NCBI GenBank assembly: GCA_050951465.1
Contig: JBMNJC010000005.1
Coordinates: 1 to 64,000 of the forward strand
Direction: 5' to 3'
Length of the DNA: 64,000 nt
Source of the DNA: JAAZHD01 sp012510895
GTDB lineage: Bacteria > Bacillota > Clostridia > Caldicoprobacterales > DTU083
Shown here: piece by piece, positions 23,938 to 31,736 of the stretch
Layout of the letters: each line of letters starts with the position of its first letter
How positions within the stretch are numbered: the stretch's first letter is position 1
Made by a program: the position numbers and the translations under genes
The notes under the pieces: generated by a model
Database searches by the model: none
What the model saw: the letters and a program-made list of their open reading frames with translations, nothing else
What the model was told of the DNA's origin: nothing

Positions 23938-24441
23938 ATGAATATCGATACCAGAAGGTTTACAGCTACAGCTCTGCTGACTGCCATGGCTGTTATCATA
24001 CCCTTTATAGTTGTGTTTAAGGTAGTTGTCCCCCCCTTTACTGCAACTCTTGGGGCTCATGTGCCCATGTTTTTATCCATGTTCCTTGGGCCCTGGCCGG
24101 CTGTATTGGTAGGGCTGGGTTCTGCTTTAGGTTTTTTCCTGAATTTAGGCCCTATTGTTGGTGCAAGAGCATTCATGCACGTTTTTACAGCCCTGGCCGG
24201 TTCCGCAATGCTTGAAAAGGGATTTTCCTATAAAACTGTAGTTTTGATAACGGCACCGATTCACGGGCTGCTGGAAGTGCTGGTTATACTGCCCTTTGTC
24301 CCTTACAATGCCTATGATTTATTTATTGTTACCGGTGCAGGCACAGTGCTTCATCATGCAGTGGATGCCTTTATTGCTTTTGCTCTGCTTAAGGTATTAA
24401 GCAAAACCCACGTTTTTAACGCTGTTCGGACCGACCATTAA
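23938..24441 (+). CDS. ECF transporter S component, probably niacin (NiaX-like)
   Basis: A 167-residue membrane protein with five to six hydrophobic segments, typical of substrate-binding S components of energy-coupling-factor vitamin transporters. The pattern TATALLTAMAVIIPFIVVFK, then ATLGAHVPMFLSMFLGPWPA and GPIVGARAFMHVFTALAG fits the NiaX group. The shared ECF ATPases and T component are encoded elsewhere. The palindrome within its promoter supports control by vitamin supply. A terminator follows at 24458-24484, so it is a single-gene unit. Niacin specificity is inference. Confidence 0.72.
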   Translation: MNIDTRRFTATALLTAMAVIIPFIVVFKVVVPPFTATLGAHVPMFLSMFLGPWPAVLVGLGSALGFFLNLGPIVGARAFMHVFTALAGSAMLEKGFSYKTVVLITAPIHGLLEVLVILPFVPYNAYDLFIVTGAGTVLHHAVDAFIAFALLKVLSKTHVFNAVRTDH

Positions 24442-24457
24442 AAATTAAAACAAACTT

Positions 24458-24484
24458 AAAGAGATATTCTATATCTCTTTTTTT
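24458..24484 (+). terminator. terminator after the ECF-type gene
   Basis: AAAGAGATA and TATCTCTTT pair around five bases, followed by a T-run. Confidence 0.85.
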
Positions 24485-24515
24485 ATTGCCTGAATTACCA
24501 GAATTATAAATTTAC

Positions 24516-24544
24516 TTGAAAATATTTCTACTCTTGTTTATACT
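24516..24544 (+). promoter_or_regulatory. promoter of the MFS gene
   Basis: TTGAAA and TATACT are separated by 17 bp, about 35 bp before the start codon. Confidence 0.6.
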
Positions 24545-24578
24545 AAAAATTAATATGTGACAATTAGGGGGTCCGCAT

Positions 24579-25841
24579 ATGAAGCTGAAATATAAACGCA
24601 CGTTTCTTATCGGCTTTGCATTTCTATCCATCTCAGCATTTTGGCAGCTGTATGACAGTATTATTCCCCTGATGCTAAAGAACACATTTAAACAAGGTGA
24701 GACCCTTACAGGGGCAATAATGGCAATTGACAATATTCTTGCCTTATTTCTTCTGCCCTTTTTTGGAGCCCTTTCCGATAAAGTGGATACACCATTAGGC
24801 AAAAGAACCCCCTTTATTATTATAGGGACTGTTTTTGCTGTAACCTTTATGATGGTTATACCCCATGCGGACAAGACTGTTAATTTTACCCTGTTTATTG
24901 TTTCCTTAGGCATTACCCTTCTTGCCATGGGAACCTATCGCTCTCCGGCTGTGGCCTTAATGCCTGATCTTACCCCGAAGCCTCTCCGCAGCAAAGCCAA
25001 TGCGGTCATCAATCTGATGGGAGCGGTGGGATACTTAATTGCACTGGCTTTTATAAGCTTGTTTGTAAAAAAAGAAGCGAATCCTGACTATACGCTGGTA
25101 TTTGGATTGGTAGCTTCTCTTATGGTGGTATCAGTTCTAATACTGGTAATGACAATAAAGGAGAAAAAGCTTGCCAGGCAGTCGGTAGACGAAAATTCTC
25201 CTGAAGATGAATACGGAGACCTCATTGAAGGAGAAAATAAGGAATCTTTGCCAAAAGATGTTAGAAAGAGTCTGATTTTTGTTCTTGCTTCCATTTTTCT
25301 GTGGTTCACTGCCTATAATGCCGTAACCACTGCCTATTCCCGCTATGCCGGTGAAGTCTGGGGCCTTAAAGGGGGAAGCTTTGCCAACTCTCTCATGGTT
25401 GCCGGCGCCGCTGCAATAGTAAGTTATATTCCGATTGGACATATAGCCAGTTCCATAGGCCGTAAAAGGACTATATTAATAGGGATTTTAATGATGTCAT
25501 TCTCTTATTTTTGCGGTTTCTTTTTTCTAAGATATTCTCCCTGGATTAATCTGGTCTTTGCAATAACAGGAATTGGCTGGTCAGCAATCAATGTCAATTC
25601 CTACCCCATGGTCGTAGAAATGAGCCGGAGCGGAGATATTGGCAAGTATACAGGATATTACTATACTTTTTCCATGGCAGCCCAGATCTTCACTCCCATA
25701 TTCTCAGGATTCCTGCTTGAGAAAATTTCTTACAGAACCCTGTTTCCCTATGCCCTTGTTTTTTCCATTCTCTCTTTCTGCACCATGCTTATGGTAAAAC
25801 ACGGTGATTCCAGGCCTCCGAAAAAAAACCAGCAGGCTTGA
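24579..25841 (+). CDS. MFS transporter, SLC45/GPH-like sugar permease
   Basis: A 12-helix major-facilitator protein of 420 residues. The first half carries FFGALSDKVDTPLGKRTPFI, the SLC45/GPH-type loop 2-3 signature with the conserved RTPF, and YRSPAVALMPDLTPKPLRSKANA. An acidic central loop (SPEDEYGDLIEGENKESLP) separates the halves. Members carry sugars or sugar derivatives with cations. The gene stands 169 bases upstream of a NahK-like sugar kinase, so an amino-sugar or hexose substrate is plausible. The ribosome site is GGGGG. Confidence 0.83.
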   Translation: MKLKYKRTFLIGFAFLSISAFWQLYDSIIPLMLKNTFKQGETLTGAIMAIDNILALFLLPFFGALSDKVDTPLGKRTPFIIIGTVFAVTFMMVIPHADKTVNFTLFIVSLGITLLAMGTYRSPAVALMPDLTPKPLRSKANAVINLMGAVGYLIALAFISLFVKKEANPDYTLVFGLVASLMVVSVLILVMTIKEKKLARQSVDENSPEDEYGDLIEGENKESLPKDVRKSLIFVLASIFLWFTAYNAVTTAYSRYAGEVWGLKGGSFANSLMVAGAAAIVSYIPIGHIASSIGRKRTILIGILMMSFSYFCGFFFLRYSPWINLVFAITGIGWSAINVNSYPMVVEMSRSGDIGKYTGYYYTFSMAAQIFTPIFSGFLLEKISYRTLFPYALVFSILSFCTMLMVKHGDSRPPKKNQQA

Positions 25842-26010
25842 AAGCTTTGATGCGATGGATTAACAGAATGGAGATAATATTTAAAAATTTAAAACAAAAA
25901 CAAAATAAGAGATGTAGCAGAGTTATTTGCAATGAATACTATGAAGTAGAATAAGTTCTGTTTATTGTATTTAAAATAAGCGTGTTAATTTGGAAGAGAG
26001 GTAAATACAT

Positions 26011-27108
26011 ATGGATATTTCAATAATACAAACCTTAAAGGAGGTAAGCGATCACTACGACTTACCAGGCACTATAAAGGCATTTACCCAGTGCGTCAAC
26101 GGACATATAAATGATACCTATAGGGTACTGCTCCGTATCGATAATAATACTGAAAAAGAATACATCTTCCAGAGAATCAATGATTATGTATTCAAAGAAC
26201 CCGTAAAGGTAATGCATAATATAAAGGAGATATCGCTTCATACCCGTCCGAAAATAAAAGCGAATGATTGTGACATAATTTCATTTCTCGACAATAAACG
26301 CGGAAGAAACTATACAGTGGTCAACGGTGAATACTGGAGAGTGTGCTATTATGTAAAAAATTCAGTTACCTTTGATTATGTGGAGGACAGCAGAGTGCTC
26401 TACAGTGCAGGATACGCATTTGGCAGATTCCAGCAGCTCTTGTCTGATATGCCTATGGATAAGCTGTATGAAACCATACCTGATTTCCATAATACCAGGA
26501 AGCGCATGGATTCACTTTTTGAGATGGTTACCCTCGATCCATTGGGAAGGGTTCAGGAAGTCCGGGAAGAAATTGCTTTTTTTGACAAGCACAGAGAACT
26601 GGCTTCTTCTTTGGTTGAACTCCTGGAGAAGGGAGAGCTTCCCTTAAGAGTTACCCATAATGATACAAAATATAATAATATACTTATGGATCGTGACACA
26701 TTAACTCCACTATGTGTAATAGACCTTGATACTGTCATGCCGGGTTTGACGGCTTATGATTTCGGCGATGCCATACGGTTTGCGGGCAATACCGCTGTAG
26801 AGGATGAGACTGATTTATCCAAAGTCGGTTTGAACCTGGAACACTATGAGGAATTTACCAGGGGCTTCATGACTGCCTGCAAAGGATTTTTGACTCCCAA
26901 GGAAGTAGAAACTTTGGCTCTCGGCGCAGTGGTCATCACCATCGAATGTGCTTCCCGCTTCCTGCTTGATTTCCTGAACGGAGACAAGTATTTCCGCATC
27001 CACAGGCCCGGTCATAACCTTGACAGAGCCAGATGTCAGATCAGGCTGGCTCAGGATATGCTTAAGCATTACGACAACATGTGCAAAATTATACAAAAAT
27101 TTTCATAG
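26011..27108 (+). CDS. aminoglycoside phosphotransferase-fold kinase, NahK-like
   Basis: A 365-residue small-molecule kinase with an aminoglycoside-phosphotransferase fold. The catalytic loop is RVTHNDTKYNNIL (catalytic Asp near residue 216) and the metal motif is VIDLDTVMPG. This combination, with HNDTKxNN and DLDTVMPG, is that of N-acetylhexosamine 1-kinases (NahK) and related proteins, about 360 residues long. NahK phosphorylates GlcNAc or GalNAc at C1 in the lacto-N-biose pathway; the partner phosphorylase is not in the window. The MFS gene upstream is the likely transporter. The start follows AGAGAGG. Confidence 0.8.
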   Translation: MDISIIQTLKEVSDHYDLPGTIKAFTQCVNGHINDTYRVLLRIDNNTEKEYIFQRINDYVFKEPVKVMHNIKEISLHTRPKIKANDCDIISFLDNKRGRNYTVVNGEYWRVCYYVKNSVTFDYVEDSRVLYSAGYAFGRFQQLLSDMPMDKLYETIPDFHNTRKRMDSLFEMVTLDPLGRVQEVREEIAFFDKHRELASSLVELLEKGELPLRVTHNDTKYNNILMDRDTLTPLCVIDLDTVMPGLTAYDFGDAIRFAGNTAVEDETDLSKVGLNLEHYEEFTRGFMTACKGFLTPKEVETLALGAVVITIECASRFLLDFLNGDKYFRIHRPGHNLDRARCQIRLAQDMLKHYDNMCKIIQKFS

Positions 27109-27194
27109 CCTCGAAAAAAAAAGAAGGATTTTCAGCCGGTCTATAGAAAAAATATAAGGGTTAATATGTAATTAACAGCTTATTATGAAGGGAC

Positions 27195-27677
27195 ATGATG
27201 GCCGTGCTGAAGATCACTTTACCTGAACTCTTTATTGTTTTATTGCCTGAATCCCTGATAATGGTTTTTGGGGTATATATACTGTCCAAGGAACCATTTA
27301 ACTACAAGAAAATAGTAATTGCAAGCTTGCTTACCGGAGTGTCTACATATATAATTCGGATGCTGCCCATTTATCCCGGTGTAAATATGCTCTTTGCTGC
27401 AATTATTTGCACCTGTATTTTTGCATGGTATAACAAGCTTAATATTATGAAGGCCGTTCCTGCCTTGTTAGTCTTGTTGGCAGTCAGGCTTGTAACTGAA
27501 TTGCTGAATGTTATTCTTATAACTGAAGTTTTTCATTTGGATCTGGAAGAACTGGCCAGCAATACAGCAAAAAAAAGTCTGGCGCTTTTTCCATCATTGA
27601 TCCTGTATTTTCTTTTGGTTCTGGCTTTATATTTCTTAGTATACAAGAAGAATAAACAGAAAACGGAAAAAAATTAA
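27195..27677 (+). CDS. five-helix membrane protein upstream of agrB
   Basis: A 160-residue integral membrane protein with about five hydrophobic segments (near residues 10-30, 40-60, 63-80, 86-110 and 128-148) and a Lys-rich end. The layout resembles the membrane sensor part of AgrC/GHKL-type receptors, but no kinase domain follows: the frame ends after KKNKQKTEKN. It lies 40 bp upstream of agrB on the same strand. It may be an accessory protein of the peptide system or a kinase-less receptor. I recognise no named family. ATG at 27195 or 27198. Confidence 0.6.
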   Translation: MMAVLKITLPELFIVLLPESLIMVFGVYILSKEPFNYKKIVIASLLTGVSTYIIRMLPIYPGVNMLFAAIICTCIFAWYNKLNIMKAVPALLVLLAVRLVTELLNVILITEVFHLDLEELASNTAKKSLALFPSLILYFLLVLALYFLVYKKNKQKTEKN

Positions 27678-27717
27678 TAAAAATGCATTAGAATATTTCT
27701 TCATATACTGTAAACGG

Positions 27718-28377
27718 GTGAAAAAGATGACTCTTATTGAACGACTTTCTAAGGAAATAGCGGAGAAAACAGCGCGAACCTTGAATTTGGACAAGGATAG
27801 GGAAGAGGTTATTGCTTATGGCGCCCTGAATTTCCTGCATACTATGCTGACTACAATATTGCTCATATTATTCGGATTTATTGCCGGTTCTCTGGCAGAG
27901 GTCTTGTTAATTGGCTTTACCTCTGCAGCTGTCCGCAAGTACGCCGGAGGAATGCATGCCAATTCTCCCACCCACTGCGCCCTTATCAGCTTAATTCTTT
28001 TTGGAGGAATGACACTGCTTGTTAAATTCATGCCTGTTTTTACCCGGCCGTACTTTGTACTTGTTTTTCAAATCCTTATTGCACTTGCAGCGCTCATCTT
28101 ATTCTATAAACTGAGTCCTGTAGACTCTCCTAATAAGAGAATAACAAATCCTGAAAAAAGAAAGAAACTTCGCAATGGATCCATTATATTGCTGTTGTTT
28201 CTTCAGTTTATTACCTTGGCTTTCTGGACCTGGCATTTGAGAACCGGTTCTCTTCTATCCCTCCGATTGATTGCCTGTATTAGTGCCGGACTTGCCTGGC
28301 AGACTGTCAGCCTGACTGCAGCAGGCCGTTTTATCATAGACAGGCTTATGCTTCTTTTAAGTAAAATAGGTATATGA
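27718..28377 (+). CDS. agrB: AgrB-like peptide-processing membrane protease
   Basis: AgrB is a membrane cysteine endopeptidase that cuts the AgrD prepeptide at its C-terminal side and closes the thiolactone ring. The 219-residue protein keeps the catalytic pair His80 and Cys87 in GGMHANSPTHC, preceded by RKYA, and has four to six hydrophobic segments. The start is a GTG at 27718, with an ATG three codons later as the alternative. The agrD-like gene begins 14 bp downstream. No AgrC or AgrA gene lies nearby, so the receptor pair must be elsewhere, or signalling differs from the staphylococcal case. Confidence 0.9.
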   Translation: MKKMTLIERLSKEIAEKTARTLNLDKDREEVIAYGALNFLHTMLTTILLILFGFIAGSLAEVLLIGFTSAAVRKYAGGMHANSPTHCALISLILFGGMTLLVKFMPVFTRPYFVLVFQILIALAALILFYKLSPVDSPNKRITNPEKRKKLRNGSIILLLFLQFITLAFWTWHLRTGSLLSLRLIACISAGLAWQTVSLTAAGRFIIDRLMLLLSKIGI

Positions 28378-28391
28378 AAGGAGGTGTGAGG

Positions 28392-28514
28392 ATGGCTAGG
28401 AAGTTATTGGCAGCAGCAGCAGCTTTATTTACAGTGATTGCAACCATCGCTTCTGCTTCTGCTTGCTGGTTCTATCTGTATCAACCGGAGGAACCAAAAT
28501 CACTGCGTCAGTAA
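28392..28514 (+). CDS. agrD: AgrD-like cyclic lactone autoinducer prepeptide
   Basis: A 40-residue prepeptide: a charged start (MARKLL), an Ala-rich amphipathic leader, the core ASACWFYL, and the acidic C-terminal recognition tail YQPEEPKSLRQ. The PEEPKSLR tail and the Cys placement are those of clostridial AgrD peptides. By analogy with C. perfringens, whose ring has five residues, the predicted signal is a thiolactone between Cys25 and Leu29, ring CWFYL, with a short exocyclic tail of uncertain length. AGGAGGTG stands eight bases before the ATG. A terminator follows at 28525-28550, closing the unit. Confidence 0.88.
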   Translation: MARKLLAAAAALFTVIATIASASACWFYLYQPEEPKSLRQ

Positions 28515-28524
28515 GATGAGAGAG

Positions 28525-28550
28525 GGCCGATCAATCGGCCTTTTCTCATT
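28525..28550 (+). terminator. terminator after agrD
   Basis: GGCCGAT, CA, ATCGGCC form a 7-bp stem followed by TTTTCTC. Confidence 0.8.
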
Positions 28551-28590
28551 TGCAGAATTAAAAGTCCTCTGTTATATTTTGCTGTTTTTA

Positions 28591-28599
28591 TGTTATAAT
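28591..28599 (+). promoter_or_regulatory. extended -10 promoter of the GGDEF/HD-GYP gene
   Basis: TGT followed by a perfect TATAAT. There is no clear -35, as is usual for extended -10 promoters. It lies just after the agrD terminator, so the gene is transcribed separately. Confidence 0.6.
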
Positions 28600-28670
28600 T
28601 ACGTATACATTAAGACTCCGTTACAAAAATCTGTTTATTAAGGTGAAAGGCTGAGGAAGAGGTAGTATTA

Positions 28671-30386
28671 ATGGAACTTGAAAAAACGAGGCGCAAAAAT
28701 TTATTGGAGTATATATACATAACCAAATTATTTACTTTTTTAATATTCAGCTTCGCAATGATTGCGGAATATCTGAAGCATACGGATTATACTTTTTTTA
28801 ACCCGAATAATTTTGATATCACGCCCATTATGATATATATACTGGTTATGGCACTTACCACCGTTTTATGGGTTTTCTCCATGAAAGCTGCAAAGAGCAA
28901 CATAAATCATGCTCCCATATGCGTTATAGAAAACATAATTACCATGATTCTTTTTACTGTATTGATAGCAGTTGCTCCTGATGTTCCTCAGTACAAACTT
29001 CTTTTTCTGCTTACAATAATTACTTCTTCCCTCCAGCATGGGTTTCGCCATGGATTCATAATATCCGTCTTTTCTTCCATCATAGTAATTGTAATTGACC
29101 TGTTTTATCTCACCGACAACAGCGTTAATGAAAACTTCCAGGGCGATTTGATTATACTGGGTGTTTATCTGCTCACAGCCTGGCTGATTGGATATTATGA
29201 GAAAAATGAAAGCGAAAACAGGGAATGCATGACCCAGCTCGCTATAGTGGACGGGCTCACCAATGTTTATAACCACCGGTACTTTTACGATTCCTTGAAA
29301 AAGGCCATTGATGAGGCTGATGGAAGCAAGGTCTCACTCTTATTCGTAGATATAGATTATTTTAAATTTTATAACGATATGCACGGGCACCAGGAGGGGG
29401 ATAATGTGTTAAGGCAGATTGCTTATCTTTTAAAGAAATACACCCGCCCCCAGGATATAGTCTGCAGATACGGAGGAGAGGAGTTTGCCATTATTTTAAA
29501 GAATACCGGTGAAAAAGATGCAGTAACAGTTGCCGAGCGGATTCGTAAGACCATAGAAAGAACACCCTTTGATGGTGAAGAGTATCAGCCCAACGGTCAG
29601 ATTACCGTTTCTATTGGCGTATCTACTTATCCTGATAAGGCAGCGAATGATACTGAGCTGGTAAAAAGCACGGATGATGCCCTGTACCGGGCAAAATTCT
29701 TTAATAAGAACCGGGTGGAAATCTATCACTCCATATTCCATGAATTGAAAAATGAACTTGATGATAAGGACAAGACGCTGCTGGCCTCTATTAAAACCCT
29801 GATTTCCGTCATTAATGCCAAAGACCGCTATACCTATGGGCATACGGAACGCGTGGTTATGCTTTCGCAGCTTCTTGGAGAACACCTGACACTGTCGGAT
29901 GAAGACAAAAAGATTCTGAAATACAGTGCATATCTTCATGATATAGGCAAAATCAATATTCCTGAAGAGATACTTAACAAAAAAATGCCGTTGACTGATG
30001 AGGAATGGAATCTTCTTAAGCTCCATCCGTCAAACGGAGTGGCAATTATTCAGTTTGTAGAAGGTTTATCAAACCTGGAGCCTATAATACTGCATCATCA
30101 TGAAAGCTACGACGGCAAAGGTTACCCGTTCGGCCTTAAGGGAACGGAAATTCCCTTTCTGGCAAGGGTAATTACCGTAGTGGACAGTTTTGATGCCATG
30201 ATTTCAGACAGGGTTTACAGGAAGAAAAAAACCCTGGAGGAAGCAATTGAGGAACTGAAAAGATGCAAGGGCACCCAGTTTGATCCGGAAATTACGGATG
30301 CCTTTATTGAAATGCTGGAAAAAATAGAACTATCAAGATACATGAATGAAACAGTGCCTGTCTATCATCCATCTGCAGGCACTTAA
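28671..30386 (+). CDS. membrane GGDEF + HD-GYP cyclic-di-GMP protein
   Basis: A 571-residue membrane protein with both synthesis and breakdown domains for c-di-GMP. Five to six N-terminal helices (residues about 15-175) form the sensor. The GGDEF domain has an intact active site, GGEEF (268-272), and an intact inhibitory I-site, Arg259-x-x-Asp262. The HD-GYP domain shows HTERV (391), YLHDIGKI with His423-Asp424, HHHESYDGKGYPFG (GYP 484-486) and the usual spacing, so hydrolysis is also possible. Which activity dominates cannot be read from sequence. It stands about 160 bases after agrD behind its own promoter; a link with the peptide signal is conceivable but unproven. Confidence 0.92.
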   Translation: MELEKTRRKNLLEYIYITKLFTFLIFSFAMIAEYLKHTDYTFFNPNNFDITPIMIYILVMALTTVLWVFSMKAAKSNINHAPICVIENIITMILFTVLIAVAPDVPQYKLLFLLTIITSSLQHGFRHGFIISVFSSIIVIVIDLFYLTDNSVNENFQGDLIILGVYLLTAWLIGYYEKNESENRECMTQLAIVDGLTNVYNHRYFYDSLKKAIDEADGSKVSLLFVDIDYFKFYNDMHGHQEGDNVLRQIAYLLKKYTRPQDIVCRYGGEEFAIILKNTGEKDAVTVAERIRKTIERTPFDGEEYQPNGQITVSIGVSTYPDKAANDTELVKSTDDALYRAKFFNKNRVEIYHSIFHELKNELDDKDKTLLASIKTLISVINAKDRYTYGHTERVVMLSQLLGEHLTLSDEDKKILKYSAYLHDIGKINIPEEILNKKMPLTDEEWNLLKLHPSNGVAIIQFVEGLSNLEPIILHHHESYDGKGYPFGLKGTEIPFLARVITVVDSFDAMISDRVYRKKKTLEEAIEELKRCKGTQFDPEITDAFIEMLEKIELSRYMNETVPVYHPSAGT

Positions 30387-30421
30387 GTTGAAGGTCCCGG
30401 CAGAATAAGCCGGCGCTTTCA

Positions 30422-30450
30422 TTGTAAAAACAAAGCCGCTGTGATAAAAT
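30422..30450 (+). promoter_or_regulatory. promoter of the sulfatase maturase gene
   Basis: TTGTAA and TAAAAT are separated by 17 bp, with TG before the -10, about 50 bp upstream of the start. Confidence 0.55.
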
Positions 30451-30501
30451 CGAAAAGGATAATCGGGATACCTTTAAATATATAACAACAGGAGAAAATG
30501 C

Positions 30502-31725
30502 ATGCAGTCTAAACCATTTACTTTATTAATAAAACCGACTTCTGCCGATTGCAACTTGAGATGCACCTATTGCTTTTATTTATGCAAAAGCGGGTTATAT
30601 CCTGAGAGCAGACTGCATAGAATGTCTGAAGAGGTCCTGGAAAGCATGATATCCGGGTATCTTTCCACGGAACAGCCTGTCTATTCCTTTGGCTGGCAAG
30701 GGGGAGAGCCCACCCTCATGGGCTTGGATTTTTATAAAAAGGCCGTAGAGCTGCAGGAGAAATACGGAAAAGGCAAGGCAATATCCAACAGTCTGCAGTC
30801 CAACGGAATACTGATTGATGATGAATTTGCAAAATTTCTGGCAGAGTATAATTTTTTAGTCGGCATAAGTCTTGACGGGCCGGCTGATATTCATAACAGG
30901 TACCGGAACCATGCTGACGGCTCTGACACCCATCATAAGGTTTTAAATGCCATAGAAAGCCTTCGCAGAAATAAAACAGAGTTTAATATACTGACACTTG
31001 TTAACAAGGCAAATGTAAACAGGGGAAGAGAGGTATACCAATACCTTCTTAATGAAGGTTTCTTATTCCATCAGTATATACCCTGTGTAGAATTTGATGA
31101 GAAGGGCAATTTGCTGCCATTTGCCATTACGGGAGAAGAATGGGGCAGATTCCTGTGTGATGTGTATGATGAGTGGTACAAAAATGATACAACCCGGGTT
31201 TCTGTCCGCTTGTTTGATGCCGTTCTCAATCATATGATATACGGAGCTTATACCGTGTGCCATATGGGCGGCAATTGCTGCCAGTATTTTGTCGTTGAAC
31301 ATAACGGAGATATCTATCCCTGCGACTTCTATGTAGAGAAGGAATTAAAATTAGGCAGCCTTCTTGAGAATTCCTGGAGTGAGATGCAAAACAGCGATAA
31401 ATATCATAGCTTTGGACGGGGCAAAGCGGATTGGAATAAAAACTGCACTTCATGTGAATACCTGACCTACTGCAGCGGAGATTGCATGAAGCATCGGGCA
31501 TACAGCGGGAATGAACTTAGCAGCTTAAGCTGGCTCTGCAAAGGTTGGAAGATGTTTTACAATCATACATTGGAAGGTTTCCGCCGCCTTGCGGAGTATC
31601 ATGTCAGGAAGGGAAATATTCCTGCTCCCGAGAGATTTTTTGTGGACCGGAAATTCAACCGCAATGACCAATGCTACTGCGGCAGCCTCAGGAAATATAA
31701 GAAGTGTCATGGGTTCACTAAGTGA
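30502..31725 (+). CDS. anaerobic sulfatase-maturating enzyme (radical SAM/SPASM)
   Basis: A 407-residue radical SAM enzyme that converts an active-site Cys or Ser of sulfatases into formylglycine without oxygen. The radical SAM motif CNLRCTYC holds Cys17, Cys21 and Cys24; GWQGGEPTLMG follows. The SPASM region has CHMGGNCCQYFV, GDIYPCDFY and CTSCEYLTYCSGDCMKHR, the ligands of two auxiliary clusters. The last 20 residues (NDQCYCGSLRKYKKCHG) are a SEC-C zinc motif, which is seen in some members. No sulfatase gene lies in the window, so its client is encoded elsewhere. The length and motifs fit the family well. It may act on mucin or other sulfated glycans, matching the amino-sugar genes nearby. 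Confidence 0.92.
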   Translation: MQSKPFTLLIKPTSADCNLRCTYCFYLCKSGLYPESRLHRMSEEVLESMISGYLSTEQPVYSFGWQGGEPTLMGLDFYKKAVELQEKYGKGKAISNSLQSNGILIDDEFAKFLAEYNFLVGISLDGPADIHNRYRNHADGSDTHHKVLNAIESLRRNKTEFNILTLVNKANVNRGREVYQYLLNEGFLFHQYIPCVEFDEKGNLLPFAITGEEWGRFLCDVYDEWYKNDTTRVSVRLFDAVLNHMIYGAYTVCHMGGNCCQYFVVEHNGDIYPCDFYVEKELKLGSLLENSWSEMQNSDKYHSFGRGKADWNKNCTSCEYLTYCSGDCMKHRAYSGNELSSLSWLCKGWKMFYNHTLEGFRRLAEYHVRKGNIPAPERFFVDRKFNRNDQCYCGSLRKYKKCHGFTK

Positions 31726-31736
31726 ACAGGTGGTAA

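Noticed and set aside
25871..25960. Short frame (28 codons) before the NahK-like gene
   Set aside because: Lys/Asn-rich, without a ribosome site or any conserved pattern; composition is that of AT-rich spacer.
28438..28641. Plus-strand frame of 67 codons overlapping agrD
   Set aside because: It runs through the agrD terminator in another frame and lacks a ribosome site; agrD is clearly the coding frame.
30397..30413. Terminator after the GGDEF/HD-GYP gene
   Set aside because: CCGGC and GCCGG form only a 5-bp stem and the tail CGCTTTCATTG is not a proper T-run.
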